DNA of 37,776 bases, from IMG/VR virus record IMGVR_UViG_3300039307_000112, positions 1 through 37,776 of that record. One strand, 5' to 3'. The stretch is from a virus. The position numbers and the translations under genes are program-made. Under the pieces are notes generated by a model. It searched no databases, was not told the DNA's origin, and worked only from the letters and a program-made list of their open reading frames with translations. Position 1 is the stretch's first letter; the number at the start of each line of letters is the position of its first letter. Below are positions 23,275 to 31,489 of the stretch, piece by piece.

Positions 23275-23663
23275 TGCGGCGCAAGTTGATACTGAAACTC
23301 CGATTCCCGTGGGTTTTGTTTGCGTTCGTGATGTGGTTGCCATTTTTGGCATGGAGCCAAACGGCAGACCATGGTCCGAGTGGTAATGTTCTGGAATTTC
23401 GCGACTGGCTCATCATTCTGCTGCAAGTCATTTCTCTGTTCACCGTCGTGTTTTCTGCGGTCAAGATCATCAATCGCAACGTTCGGGAATGGGAAGTCCG
23501 GGAGTTGCGGCTGATGGCCATCGAAAAAGAACTAGACGCAATGCGTGTTGCGATCAGAGATTTCTCGGGGATGCCGGTGAAGCTGAACGATATTTCCAGT
23601 GAAATCGAAAGGCTGCGCAACCGGCTGGATAGGTTCTTGGATGTGCAGGGGGCGAAACCATGA
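23274..23663 (+). CDS. Exported or membrane coiled-coil protein (129 aa)
   Basis: Starts in a TGATG overlap. The N-terminus (MRRKLILKLRFPWVLFAFVM, then WLPFLAWSQTADHG) is a signal peptide or anchor. A second hydrophobic segment is WLIILLQVISLFTVVFSAVK (residues about 45-64). A coiled coil (EVRELRLMAIEKELDAMRVA, ISSEIERLRNRLDRFLDVQG) ends the protein. The plan of anchor, TM and coil is seen in spanin-like or virion membrane proteins, but no family is certain. Confidence 0.72.
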   Translation: MRRKLILKLRFPWVLFAFVMWLPFLAWSQTADHGPSGNVLEFRDWLIILLQVISLFTVVFSAVKIINRNVREWEVRELRLMAIEKELDAMRVAIRDFSGMPVKLNDISSEIERLRNRLDRFLDVQGAKP

Positions 23664-23691
23664 CGATTCATCGGGGGAAGGGGCAGGAGTG

Positions 23692-24012
23692 ATGGCCAAA
23701 CGCAATCCGCACTGGAGTTTTCACGGGCATCCTGGTGAAAGGGCTGAAACGCGGGCGAAAGCTGAAGCATACGCTTCCGACCTGCGCTCCAAAGGTTTCA
23801 GCCGAGTGAGGGTAGTAAGTCACAAGACCATGGGCGCACGGGGCGGTCCATGGTACACCGTAAAGTGGAGCGTTCCGAAAGGGAACCCGCGCAAGGTCAA
23901 GGGTCGTTCCATAACCTTGCGTAACATGGCTCTTATAACGATTAGGAAGCTGCCCAATGGGGTGGTGAAGATCACCGGGCGGAAGATGGCCAACCGGAGG
24001 CGCAAGCGGTAA
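23692..24012 (+). CDS. Small very basic protein (106 aa)
   Basis: ATG 23692 lies in a TGATG overlap with a 10-codon frame from 23660. The sequence MAKRNPHWSFHGHPGERAET, then DLRSKGFSRVRVVSHKTMG, VKWSVPKGNPRKVKGR and a C-terminal KMANRRRKR suggests a small alpha/beta fold with strong positive charge. It probably binds nucleic acid. Confidence 0.72.
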   Translation: MAKRNPHWSFHGHPGERAETRAKAEAYASDLRSKGFSRVRVVSHKTMGARGGPWYTVKWSVPKGNPRKVKGRSITLRNMALITIRKLPNGVVKITGRKMANRRRKR

Positions 24013-25526
24013 TGGAGCCTACCTTGGATAAGACGAATGGTAGCGGGATTCAGGGAGCGATTGGTGGGGCTCCGACGCGGCGGGTCTCGATTGGCATCTG
24101 TATGCCGGGTGAGTCCTTCTCCTCGGCTTGGGTGACGAACTGGACGAACCTGTTCATGTCGCTGCTGGCTTCGGGGTTCGATCCGGCACCCTTGTTTGGG
24201 TATTCCTCGTCCGTCTTTGTGACCCGTTCCAGCATGGTTCTCGAACTGATTCACGCTCCCACACGCCTGGACTACATTCTGTGGATCGATGACGATAACA
24301 TTGTCTTGCCGGAGCATTTCGCGCGGCTGAAAAAGGATCTTGACGAGTGCCCAGCAGCGGACATGGTGGCCGGGTGGTGCTGGACTGAACCGAACATGAG
24401 GGTGGGGATGCCTCCCATCGTGTCGTGCGGCAGGTTGCGGCCGGATTATACCGTGCTGCCCTTCGATGCGTCGGAAATGAAAAAGGCGGCCATCGAGAAC
24501 AGGCTCTTGGAGGTCGGTTATACTGGATTCCCGGTTGTGCTGATGCGCTATCGGATGCTGGGGAAAGCAGGGTCCAATCCGTTCGTACCAGTGTGCGGAG
24601 AGAGTCTACGCTGGGGCATGACCGGAGAGGATATAGCCTTCTGCGTCCACGCACGCGAACGCGGCGGAGCCTTGATTCTGGTCGATCCGCGGGTTAAAGT
24701 TCCGCACTTGAAGACGGCGCCGATACCGGAGCCGGTTGATCAGTTTGAAACCGTGGATCTGGCCGCTGAGCCGATGGTTCGCGCGCCGCGTCCACGGCGG
24801 AAGTTGTTCGGGGCTGGAGTTCCGCTTTTTTCCTTGTGTCATTCGACCCTGAGATTTCCCGATGGATGGCGGAACGCTTGCCAGCAGTGGTACGACCTGG
24901 CCGACAACCCCGAAGACTGTGAGTACATTCTATGCACGGAGCAGACGGTCGAGCTTCAACGATCAAGCGTGCCGTGGGAGCATTTCAAGAAGATCAGCAA
25001 CCATGATCGCCGCACGGCGGTGACGGCGTTCAATGCGGCCGGAGCCGTGGCCACGGGCAGGGTCTTGATTACGGTGGCGGACGACTGGTTTCCGCCTCCC
25101 CACTGGGATACTGAGCTGCTCAAGGTGCTGCCGGATTTGAGCGCTGAGGCTGCGGTCTGGATTTCGACGGGTGGCAACGATTCGCTGATGACGTTCAACA
25201 TCGTCACCAGGCCGTATTACGAACGCTATGGGCGGCTGTTCTACCCCGAGTACTGGGGCATGTTCGCGGACAACGATTTTACGGACGTGGCGCGGCGGGA
25301 TGGCGTCATTGTAGACGCCAAGCACCTGATGTTTTCGCACCGACATCCGCTCTACGGCAAAGGGACCTGGGACGGCACGTATGCCTACCAGAACGCGCCT
25401 GAAGCGTACCAGCATGGCTCTGAAGTCTATGAGTGGCGCCGGGCGCACAATTTTGCGGACAGGGTCGGGCCGGAGCATGTCGAGGTTCGTTACCCGGTCA
25501 ATGAGGTGCTTGTGAGCGCTCCGTAA
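24012..25526 (+). CDS. Two-domain GT-A glycosyltransferase (504 aa)
   Basis: ATG overlaps the TAA of the gene before. Domain 1 (residues 24-235) has VSIGICMPGESFSSAW, the metal-binding ILWIDDDNIVLP (DDD at 93-95) and GMTGEDIAFC (202-211) with the expected acidic pair. Domain 2 (about 268-500) begins PLFSLCHSTLRFPDGW and has VLITVADDWFPPP (ADD at 356-358), then FADNDFTDVARRDG. Two fused GT-A folds suggest stepwise transfer of two sugars. Targets may be virion proteins or host surface glycans. It ends the first block of the late operon, before a terminator. Confidence 0.85.
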   Translation: MEPTLDKTNGSGIQGAIGGAPTRRVSIGICMPGESFSSAWVTNWTNLFMSLLASGFDPAPLFGYSSSVFVTRSSMVLELIHAPTRLDYILWIDDDNIVLPEHFARLKKDLDECPAADMVAGWCWTEPNMRVGMPPIVSCGRLRPDYTVLPFDASEMKKAAIENRLLEVGYTGFPVVLMRYRMLGKAGSNPFVPVCGESLRWGMTGEDIAFCVHARERGGALILVDPRVKVPHLKTAPIPEPVDQFETVDLAAEPMVRAPRPRRKLFGAGVPLFSLCHSTLRFPDGWRNACQQWYDLADNPEDCEYILCTEQTVELQRSSVPWEHFKKISNHDRRTAVTAFNAAGAVATGRVLITVADDWFPPPHWDTELLKVLPDLSAEAAVWISTGGNDSLMTFNIVTRPYYERYGRLFYPEYWGMFADNDFTDVARRDGVIVDAKHLMFSHRHPLYGKGTWDGTYAYQNAPEAYQHGSEVYEWRRAHNFADRVGPEHVEVRYPVNEVLVSAP

Positions 25527-25603
25527 AAGATTCTGAAGGTTCATCGGGCGAGACCGGCCGGAATCGCCTGGTGATGTAGTGAACCGCAGGGCAAGCCTTC
25601 TAG

Positions 25604-25664
25604 AAGGGGCTGCCGGCGTTTGGGAGTTGCCATAGTCTCCTGAGCGCAGGTAGCCCCTTTTGCT
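25604..25664 (+). terminator. Terminator or RNA structure after the glycosyltransferase
   Basis: AAGGGGCT (25604-25611) pairs with AGCCCCTT (25652-25659), followed by TTTGCTTT. The 40-nt interior can form another stem (GGGAG with CTCCT). It separates the first membrane-protein block from the capsid block. Confidence 0.6.
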
Positions 25665-25726
25665 TTGCGGTGGACGGTTTTTGAGAGAAGCAAGCCCGCA
25701 CGCCGGGCAAAAGGAGAAACGAGAGT

Positions 25727-26215
25727 ATGAGCAAAAGACAGAAGCTGGGCGCGGCGGCGCTGCTTTTCCTGATGGCAGTAGCCGTCGTTTTCGCCTTCAA
25801 CATTCACATTTCGACTCAATCGCTGGTGGCCTGCCTGGGCATGGGGATCGTGGGGATAACGGTCACGTACCTTGATCCGTCCACAGGCGGCGCCGCTCCA
25901 ACCCGAGCCCAGGCTGCCAACGTGCAGAGCGTTGCGGCACAGGTAGCTTGGACAGGTACTGAGAGCGGGGCGGCGACGATCACTCACAATTTCAACATCT
26001 CGACCGCGGCTTTGGCGGTGTTGAGACCCTGGGTCTCGATTTACATGAGCGCTGGGGGCACGGCGTATCCGGCGCTCACATGGGCACTCGGGGCGAACGC
26101 GTTGACTGTCACTAAGCCGGCCGCGAATGCGATCACCGGCTCGGATTGCACGTTCAACGTGATTATCCAGCGGCCGTGGACGCCTCTCGCGTCGAACATC
26201 CCGTCGATGCCGTAG
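25727..26215 (+). CDS. Membrane-anchored beta-rich protein (162 aa)
   Basis: AGGAG precedes ATG 25727. MSKRQKLGAAALLFLMAVAV is a membrane anchor, and a second hydrophobic segment (LVACLGMGIVGITVTYL) follows at about 33-49. The rest is a beta domain (GAATITHNFNISTAALAVLR, NAITGSDCTFNVIIQRPW) that recalls short structural or pilin-like domains. It sits next to the Arg-rich membrane protein and the capsid candidate. Confidence 0.75.
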   Translation: MSKRQKLGAAALLFLMAVAVVFAFNIHISTQSLVACLGMGIVGITVTYLDPSTGGAAPTRAQAANVQSVAAQVAWTGTESGAATITHNFNISTAALAVLRPWVSIYMSAGGTAYPALTWALGANALTVTKPAANAITGSDCTFNVIIQRPWTPLASNIPSMP

Positions 26216-26244
26216 GCGAGAACGCTCTGATCTGAGGAGGTCAC

Positions 26245-27117
26245 ATGGCTATCGCACACAGACGAGTTTCAATCGCCAATCCGGCCCGACGCAAGTTCAG
26301 CCTGAAGCAGATCCGCGCTGGCTTCGGCGGCAAGCGCCGACAGGCTGCTGTCAAGGCGAAGCGCAGCACTCATCGTGCGCGCGCGCAGAAACGTAACACG
26401 GCTCACCGGAGACGCACCTCTCCCCGTCCGGTGAGACGCAACCTGGGAGAGCAAGTGCTGTTAACGCTGGGGAATCCCAAGAGAAAACCGGCGTCAAGGA
26501 GACACGCAATGGCCAAAACGCGAACGCATCGCGCCCGGTCCAGGTCGAATGATCCTGGCCGCCAGCGCACGAACGATCCTGGCCGGCGTCATAACAGACG
26601 CCGGTCGTACGCAAGGCACAACCCGGCGCGGCGCTATCAGCGCCGCCGTCACCACAACCCCATGGGCGGCTCCTGGGGAGGGCAAGTCACCCAGGCGTTG
26701 TACATCATCGCCGGGGCTGTCGGCTCGAAACTTGGCGCGCAGATGGTCCTCGGAACCAAGAACACCGGGTTTCTGGGCTACGGCGCCAACCTGGCGGCCG
26801 GCGGGCTGCTGGCGTGGGCAGCCAAGGGCATCATGAAGAACGACGCGGCGGCAAAGGGCATCTTCGCTGGCGCGGTGGTTCAAGTGGTGCTTCGGCTGAT
26901 CACGGACTACACCCCCTTTGGCCAGTACGCGAGCCTCCAGGGTGTCGGGGACTATATGGCGTCGAACTGGGTCACTCCACAGCGGTACGTGGATGGCCTG
27001 CATTCGGCGCAAATCGAAATTCCCGATGGCTGGGGGCCGGCTCCGCTGGTCATGGCTTCGTCCGGGGTCAACGCTAACGCGGTGGCCGCCGGCAGCGATG
27101 GCATGGGGGCGTTCTAG
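26245..27117 (+). CDS. Arg-rich DNA-binding/membrane protein (290 aa)
   Basis: GAGGAGG is well spaced before ATG 26245. Residues 1-140 are extremely basic with repeated Asn-Pro/Asp-Pro-Arg motifs (SIANPARRKF, LGNPKRKP, NDPGRQRTNDPGRRHNRR, HNPARRYQRRRHHNP). Residues about 145-215 are Gly/Ala-rich hydrophobic helices (ALYIIAGAVGSKLGAQMVLG, GYGANLAAGGLLAWAAKG) that look like a membrane or helical-hairpin domain. The end is polar and finishes DGMGAF. It may link nucleic acid to the membrane or capsid interior. Confidence 0.78.
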   Translation: MAIAHRRVSIANPARRKFSLKQIRAGFGGKRRQAAVKAKRSTHRARAQKRNTAHRRRTSPRPVRRNLGEQVLLTLGNPKRKPASRRHAMAKTRTHRARSRSNDPGRQRTNDPGRRHNRRRSYARHNPARRYQRRRHHNPMGGSWGGQVTQALYIIAGAVGSKLGAQMVLGTKNTGFLGYGANLAAGGLLAWAAKGIMKNDAAAKGIFAGAVVQVVLRLITDYTPFGQYASLQGVGDYMASNWVTPQRYVDGLHSAQIEIPDGWGPAPLVMASSGVNANAVAAGSDGMGAF

Positions 27118-27182
27118 CTTCGGACGGCGGGCCGATCCGGACAACCGTGGCGCACGGTGTGCGTCGGTAGTAAAGGATTAGG

Positions 27183-27200
27183 GGCTGGAGAGATCCAGCC
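27183..27200 (+). promoter_or_regulatory. mRNA hairpin ahead of the capsid candidate
   Basis: GGCTGGA/TCCAGCC forms a perfect 7-bp stem with a GAGA tetraloop (GNRA type), just before a GGAG SD (27203-27206) and the ATG at 27216. Stable 5' hairpins of this type protect abundant mRNAs. Confidence 0.6.
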
Positions 27201-27215
27201 TCGGAGTGAAACGGA

Positions 27216-27935
27216 ATGCCAGCAACAAGCATAACTCCGTTGCCACAGAATACCTATGGCAGTGGCTACACACTGAGTGCCGCGCAAGCGCGTGGCCTCG
27301 ACATCAACAGCATTATGAAAGGGTGGGTGGATCGGGGAGCGTGGATCTATTACGACACGCTGACCCAGAACGCCGGTAGCTCGGCGCTGTCGGTCTATAC
27401 CCCGTTCGCCCAAGGTTTGAACCAGAACGATCAGATCAACACGGCTCTGATCAAGACGAAGCTGCAAACGAACCTTCCGAACGGCGGGATGTTTCTTGCG
27501 CCGCGTTGCCTGATTCTGAATCAGCTTGGGTTCTACTTCAAGGGCCAGCCGGCCACGTCGACGGCTCCCACGGCCCAGAGCATCGATTCGCTGCTGGTGG
27601 ATATCCAGCAGTTCTGCTACAGCTCGTATTTCGAGTTCCGAATCGACGACAAGGTGTTCTTCGAAGGTCTGCTCGAATTCCATCCGCCGGGCATCGGCCT
27701 GTACGGGTCTTCGGAACGGCAAGGCGATGTCCACTGGGGCCTCGGCCTGCCTTCTCCGCTCGGCGTCTGGACGTTCGGCAACTTTGCGAAGTACATTGCG
27801 CCGTTGCAGAACTTCAGCCTGCAGATCAAGTTCCCCGGCGCGACTCTTCCGGCGTGGCAGACGGCTGCGAACGGTGGCCAGGGGCTGACCTTAGTCACGA
27901 TGATGAAGGGCTGGACGGATCGCAGCGTTCAGTAG
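27216..27935 (+). CDS. Probable major capsid protein (239 aa)
   Basis: No membrane segment; balanced beta-rich sequence with many aromatics: GLDINSIMKGWVDRGAWIYY, FLAPRCLILNQLGFYFKG, SYFEFRIDDKVFFEGLLEFH and FAKYIAPLQNFSLQIKFPG. The size suits a single jelly-roll. Repeated WVDR/WTDR ends (MKGWVDRGA near the start, MKGWTDRSVQ at the end) are notable. A 5' hairpin and a 3' terminator bracket the gene, as expected for the most abundant structural protein. The family is not recognised; the role rests on context and composition. Confidence 0.6.
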   Translation: MPATSITPLPQNTYGSGYTLSAAQARGLDINSIMKGWVDRGAWIYYDTLTQNAGSSALSVYTPFAQGLNQNDQINTALIKTKLQTNLPNGGMFLAPRCLILNQLGFYFKGQPATSTAPTAQSIDSLLVDIQQFCYSSYFEFRIDDKVFFEGLLEFHPPGIGLYGSSERQGDVHWGLGLPSPLGVWTFGNFAKYIAPLQNFSLQIKFPGATLPAWQTAANGGQGLTLVTMMKGWTDRSVQ

Positions 27936-27955
27936 ACAGGGTCTCGTTGAGACTC

Positions 27956-28002
27956 CCGGCAGCCGCGTTTTGCGGCTCCTTCGCGCGGCTGCCGGAGATT
28001 TT
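27956..28002 (+). terminator. Strong terminator after the capsid candidate
   Basis: CCGGCAGCCGCG (27956-27967) pairs perfectly with CGCGGCTGCCGG (27984-27995), a 12-bp GC stem, followed by AGATTTT. It probably sets a high dose of the upstream gene with read-through to the genes below. A GTCTC/GAGAC mini-hairpin lies just before it (27941-27953). Confidence 0.75.
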
Positions 28003-28032
28003 CAGGCGAAGGGGCGAGAGGATGGCCTTGCT

Positions 28033-28332
28033 ATGTACGTGCCCGCTAACATGCAGCCGCCGATAGCGGCGCCGCTGACGAATGGCGAAACACCGATGTC
28101 GGACAGCCGGATCTTGCGCAGCCAGGCGTACCTCTTCCGGATGAACACGGCGGCGGACAGCGCCAAGGCTGCGGTGCTCGGGTCTTGCCAAGTGCCGGTG
28201 AGCCTTACGGACACTGGTACGGCTGTTTCGACAACGCCGATTCTGGCGTGGATTCAAGCTAATCCGGGGCTGGCCTTAGCGATCGGGCTGGGGCTGCTGG
28301 TCCTGGTTTCTGCTGGAAAGGGGCGAAGGTGA
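28033..28332 (+). CDS. Tail-anchored small membrane protein (99 aa)
   Basis: ATG 28033 (MYVPANMQPPIAAPLTNGET). The polar body (RILRSQAYLFRMNTAADSAK) leads to a C-terminal membrane helix (NPGLALAIGLGLLVLVSAG) and KGRR tail. Same design as the proteins at 18538, 19976 and 20973, but without an RGxG motif. Confidence 0.7.
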   Translation: MYVPANMQPPIAAPLTNGETPMSDSRILRSQAYLFRMNTAADSAKAAVLGSCQVPVSLTDTGTAVSTTPILAWIQANPGLALAIGLGLLVLVSAGKGRR

Positions 28333-28335
28333 CGG

Positions 28336-28512
28336 ATGCCGCCCTTTGTGGTCCAGTACCTTTGTCCACGTCAGTCTCCGTACTGGCAAGGCGGCAAGAT
28401 GGTGCCGAACTTTTGGGCGGCGGTGGAATGGGCAAAGGCCCTACGGCCCAATGGACCGCTTGGAAGGGCGCGTGTTGTGGACGCCAGAGGTGTGGTAGTC
28501 TTTCAGGTGTGA
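28336..28512 (+). CDS. Small protein (58 aa)
   Basis: The sequence MPPFVVQYLCPRQSPYWQGG, then MVPNFWAAVEWAKALRPNGP and ARVVDARGVVVFQV, reads as a compact alpha/beta domain with no shadow-like bias. It fits exactly between neighbours (28332 stop, 28517 start). Function is unknown. Confidence 0.65.
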   Translation: MPPFVVQYLCPRQSPYWQGGKMVPNFWAAVEWAKALRPNGPLGRARVVDARGVVVFQV

Positions 28513-28516
28513 ACGC

Positions 28517-29458
28517 ATGACAAAGGACTCGCAGCTCATCCTCGAAGCCGATTGGGTGCTCAGCAAGTGCGGGCGCCCGACACCGCCTCGAGGAATGTCT
28601 GCGGTCTATATCCCCCATTCGTTTTTGCTTCAGAGTTTGGATCTCACAAGCGGCCAGACGACGATTGAGAAGACGATCACGGGCGACACAACCTGGATGC
28701 TGCGGGCGATCTCAGCTAATGGCGACGTACCGTACTGGCAAGTGATCTTGCCGAACGGCCAGCCGTTCCTGAATCAATCCCAGCTTGTCCAGGAGGTCGC
28801 GGGCTACGGCTCCGGTCGCTTGCTCATGGCGAAACAGGTTCCGTGTCCGCCTCAGTCCAAGATTCAGGTTCGGCTCACGGCGCTGAGCGCTGCCGTTCAG
28901 ATGCTTTTTGAAGGCGCCTACTGCTACTACGTCAAGTCGCAAAAGCCTTCCGAAGCGGCGGGGCTTCTGCCGCCGCAGTATTTGGACAATCCAAACCAGA
29001 ACATCCTGGCACCATGCTGGATGCATGGCACAGGCCCCGCGACGCCACCTGGCTACGAGGATTCTCCGTTCACGTACTGCTCTGCGGTCCCAGTCATCGG
29101 CCAGGGATTGCGGTTTATTGGGGCTGGCGACATCCGTCAGTTCGCCACGATTGAGATTCCCATCGAAAGCGCTTCGGATTTCGTAGTGCGGCGTTTCCAC
29201 TTCGACGTAACGCAGGATGCCACTGTGACGGGTGGCGAGATCCTGGCCAGGATCCGCGCGGCTTCAGGGCATGTGTTTTCGGATGACTACATCGACGTGG
29301 CTCGCTACATCGGCGGGGCGCCGTACGCGCACGACTGGTGGCTTAAAGCCCAGGATACGCTCATCTTTGACCTTCAGTTGGTGGACTTTGCCGGCGCGGG
29401 GCAGATGTACCTGCAAGTCTACGTGGAAGGCGTCAAGCGGCGAAAGGCGGGCGCATGA
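28517..29458 (+). CDS. Virion-like protein with two beta domains (313 aa)
   Basis: First of five overlapping or adjacent genes sharing one domain pattern. Domain 1 (about 45-140): TTWMLRAISAN, then LPNGQPFLNQSQLV, then KIQVRLTALSA..VQMLFEGAY. Domain 2 (about 205-310): DFVVRRFHFDV, then IRAASGHVFSDDYI, then DTLIFDLQLVDFAG and LQVYVEGVKRR. The pattern is strand-[R]-strand, a G-containing turn, P/aromatic, strand, terminal G-x-K. A jelly-roll-like sandwich is inferred. Role: capsid, penton or spike component. Confidence 0.68.
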   Translation: MTKDSQLILEADWVLSKCGRPTPPRGMSAVYIPHSFLLQSLDLTSGQTTIEKTITGDTTWMLRAISANGDVPYWQVILPNGQPFLNQSQLVQEVAGYGSGRLLMAKQVPCPPQSKIQVRLTALSAAVQMLFEGAYCYYVKSQKPSEAAGLLPPQYLDNPNQNILAPCWMHGTGPATPPGYEDSPFTYCSAVPVIGQGLRFIGAGDIRQFATIEIPIESASDFVVRRFHFDVTQDATVTGGEILARIRAASGHVFSDDYIDVARYIGGAPYAHDWWLKAQDTLIFDLQLVDFAGAGQMYLQVYVEGVKRRKAGA

Positions 29459-29949
29459 GTCCTATTCTCATCAGTGTTCCAGCGCTCGGGTGCGTGGACT
29501 ACCGGCCTCAGTGGTTCTATCCCACGCCAAAGGGATGCCGGGACCAGGCGTTCAATTACTTTTACGACATCGCCAATGCTCCGTATGCGTCTCTTGCGCC
29601 GGCTTCGACGCAGGAAAACATACCGCTGATGATTGAAACTGGCTCGAAGTTCATGTGGCGCGGCATTCGGCTCAATCAGGATCAGCGGACCGGCATGCCG
29701 GTTACTTTGTTGGTACGGTTCTTCGATCCATTCGGGAATGCGCTCACCGCGGACTACGTGCCTGTGATTCAGTACGCCATCCCGTCCGGGAGCGTGGCTG
29801 GCGGCCTTCCGGTGCCGATAGAGCCGGAGATTGAATGCCCTGCTGGTTCGGGTATTTTGGTGTCGTTCTCGAACATCGATCCAATCAACGCGGTTGATCT
29901 GCCTGAGATCACGCTGTACGGTCTGAAGCGTTACGAGGAGGCATCATGA
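29455..29949 (+). CDS. Virion-like protein with one beta domain (164 aa)
   Basis: ATGA overlap with the previous stop. After ~45 residues the shared pattern appears: FMWRGIRLN, FFDPFGNALTADYV, VPIEPEIECPAGSGILVSFS, ITLYGLKRYEE. The preceding part (DYRPQWFYPTPKGC) is Pro/aromatic-rich and may be a linker or arm. It is a single-domain paralogue of the two-domain neighbours. Confidence 0.68.
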   Translation: MSPILISVPALGCVDYRPQWFYPTPKGCRDQAFNYFYDIANAPYASLAPASTQENIPLMIETGSKFMWRGIRLNQDQRTGMPVTLLVRFFDPFGNALTADYVPVIQYAIPSGSVAGGLPVPIEPEIECPAGSGILVSFSNIDPINAVDLPEITLYGLKRYEEAS

Positions 29950-30902
29950 ACCCTCGTTTCCAAGAGCGCCATCAGGACTACGTGCTTAAAATCGCGAGCC
30001 TGGCTCCTGGAGAGATCCAGACTGGAGTCCCGCTGGTGCTGGATCTTGACGCGCCGTTCGTCCTGCGGTCGCGGGCCTTCCGGGTAAATCCGAGCCAAGC
30101 AACCGGCTCCCAAAACCTGCAGGACGGCTTGCAATTCTTGAAAACGAGTTTCACCGGGCCGGATGAGAACTACGTCAGCCAGCAGCGCGTGCCATCGACC
30201 TTGCATTCGTACTGCTTTGGGCAGCAGGGGAGTCCCACCCCGGTATTCCCGCAGAGGATCTATCCGGCTGGCGGCATCATTTATGTTGACGTGGAAAACA
30301 CGGGGTCTGGCACGCTGACGAATCTGAGGCTCTATTTTCGGGGCGTCAAGCTCTACGTCTGGGGAAGCCGTCAGGCGGTCACGTACGCGGCTCAGCATGG
30401 CCCAATCCGGCCATTCTGCTATCCGGTAGTGGCGTCCCAATTGCCTGTGACCACAACATCTCCATTTGTGGTCCCGTTGATCGTTCAGCCGGATGCGGAT
30501 TTTGTTCTCCGGGGTGGACGGGCGGGTACGGACCAGAACGCTCAGGGGAACAACGCCGATTATTTCGAGGTAGAAATTACGCTCCGGGATTCGGATGGCA
30601 AGCCATACTCCAATCTGCCGGTTCATGCGAGCGTGTTATTTGGCCGTCCCGGAAACAGCAACCTCTTGACTTCCGCCTTTGGATTCGGCGTGTATGGCGA
30701 ATCGTATCCTTGCGGCATTTTGACAAATGGATTGCTGGCCGAGTTCTGCGGGCCGTCGAATCCTGGGCTTTTTTATCCTGAGATCTATCTTCAGAGAAGC
30801 CAATTCATGTACCTGGATTTCGAGCGAAACGACGCGGCGTACTCCAATCAGGCTCCGCTCGACTTTCCGGTGTTTCTCACTGGAGTGAAGGTGCTGCCAT
30901 GA
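29946..30902 (+). CDS. Virion-like protein with internal duplication (318 aa)
   Basis: ATGA overlap. Domain 1 (20-145): PFVLRSRAFRV, QRIYPAGGIIYVDVEN, LRLYFRGVKLYV. Domain 2 (160-318): DFVLRGGRAG, LRDSDGKPYSNLPV, FYPEIYLQRSQFMYLDFER, FPVFLTGVKVLP. The two halves match in order and spacing, so the gene arose by internal duplication, as in double jelly-roll proteins. No membrane or signal segment. Confidence 0.7.
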   Translation: MNPRFQERHQDYVLKIASLAPGEIQTGVPLVLDLDAPFVLRSRAFRVNPSQATGSQNLQDGLQFLKTSFTGPDENYVSQQRVPSTLHSYCFGQQGSPTPVFPQRIYPAGGIIYVDVENTGSGTLTNLRLYFRGVKLYVWGSRQAVTYAAQHGPIRPFCYPVVASQLPVTTTSPFVVPLIVQPDADFVLRGGRAGTDQNAQGNNADYFEVEITLRDSDGKPYSNLPVHASVLFGRPGNSNLLTSAFGFGVYGESYPCGILTNGLLAEFCGPSNPGLFYPEIYLQRSQFMYLDFERNDAAYSNQAPLDFPVFLTGVKVLP

Positions 30903-31489
30903 ACCTGCCCATCAGTCCGCTGAGTCTGGACGCGTTGACGCGCGACACTTGGGGATCGTTTGATGCGGCGGCTATTCGGCAGCTTGCGCCGCTGGCAGAC
31001 GAAGTCTGCTATCGGCCGAGGCTGTACAAGTCCCCGGATTCTCCAAGCGAAGTCATGCCGGCGAATGGCTACGTGTCGCACGGTTTGAAGATCACTCCTG
31101 GCTCGCTGATTTACGGCTTTTATCTGCCTGCGGAGTTGATCGGTGTGGGGGGGGAGGGGCCGCAAGCGACTTTGGCGGCAATCACTCCACCTCAGTTCAA
31201 CGTGCAGATCACGGACGCGTCGTTGGGCCACAAGCTTTTCGATGAGCCGGTGCCGTCGCTTTTCTTGGCGAATTTCAAGCCGACGTACTACGGCGCAGTT
31301 TTGCTGCTTGCCGCTTCATTCCCAAATCTGCTGTGCGCGCCGTATCCGGTAGTTGGCTCCGGACTGTTTATGGTGGAGCTTTGGAACACTGCGGTTTCGA
31401 TCTCGACTGGGTTGGCGGTATCGCAACGCGTTGAGTTGGTAATCGGCACGTTGGAGCCCCTGCCGGCTGGTGAGGAGGGCTGCCCATGA
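30899..31489 (+). CDS. Virion-like protein with one beta domain (196 aa)
   Basis: ATGA overlap. The N-terminal 60 residues (FDAAAIRQLAPLADEVCYRP) differ from the paralogues. The shared pattern follows: LIYGFYLPAE, ITDASLGHKLFDEPV, APYPVVGSGLFMVELWN, RVELVIGTLEP. Likely another spike or capsid component. Confidence 0.65.
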   Translation: MNLPISPLSLDALTRDTWGSFDAAAIRQLAPLADEVCYRPRLYKSPDSPSEVMPANGYVSHGLKITPGSLIYGFYLPAELIGVGGEGPQATLAAITPPQFNVQITDASLGHKLFDEPVPSLFLANFKPTYYGAVLLLAASFPNLLCAPYPVVGSGLFMVELWNTAVSISTGLAVSQRVELVIGTLEPLPAGEEGCP

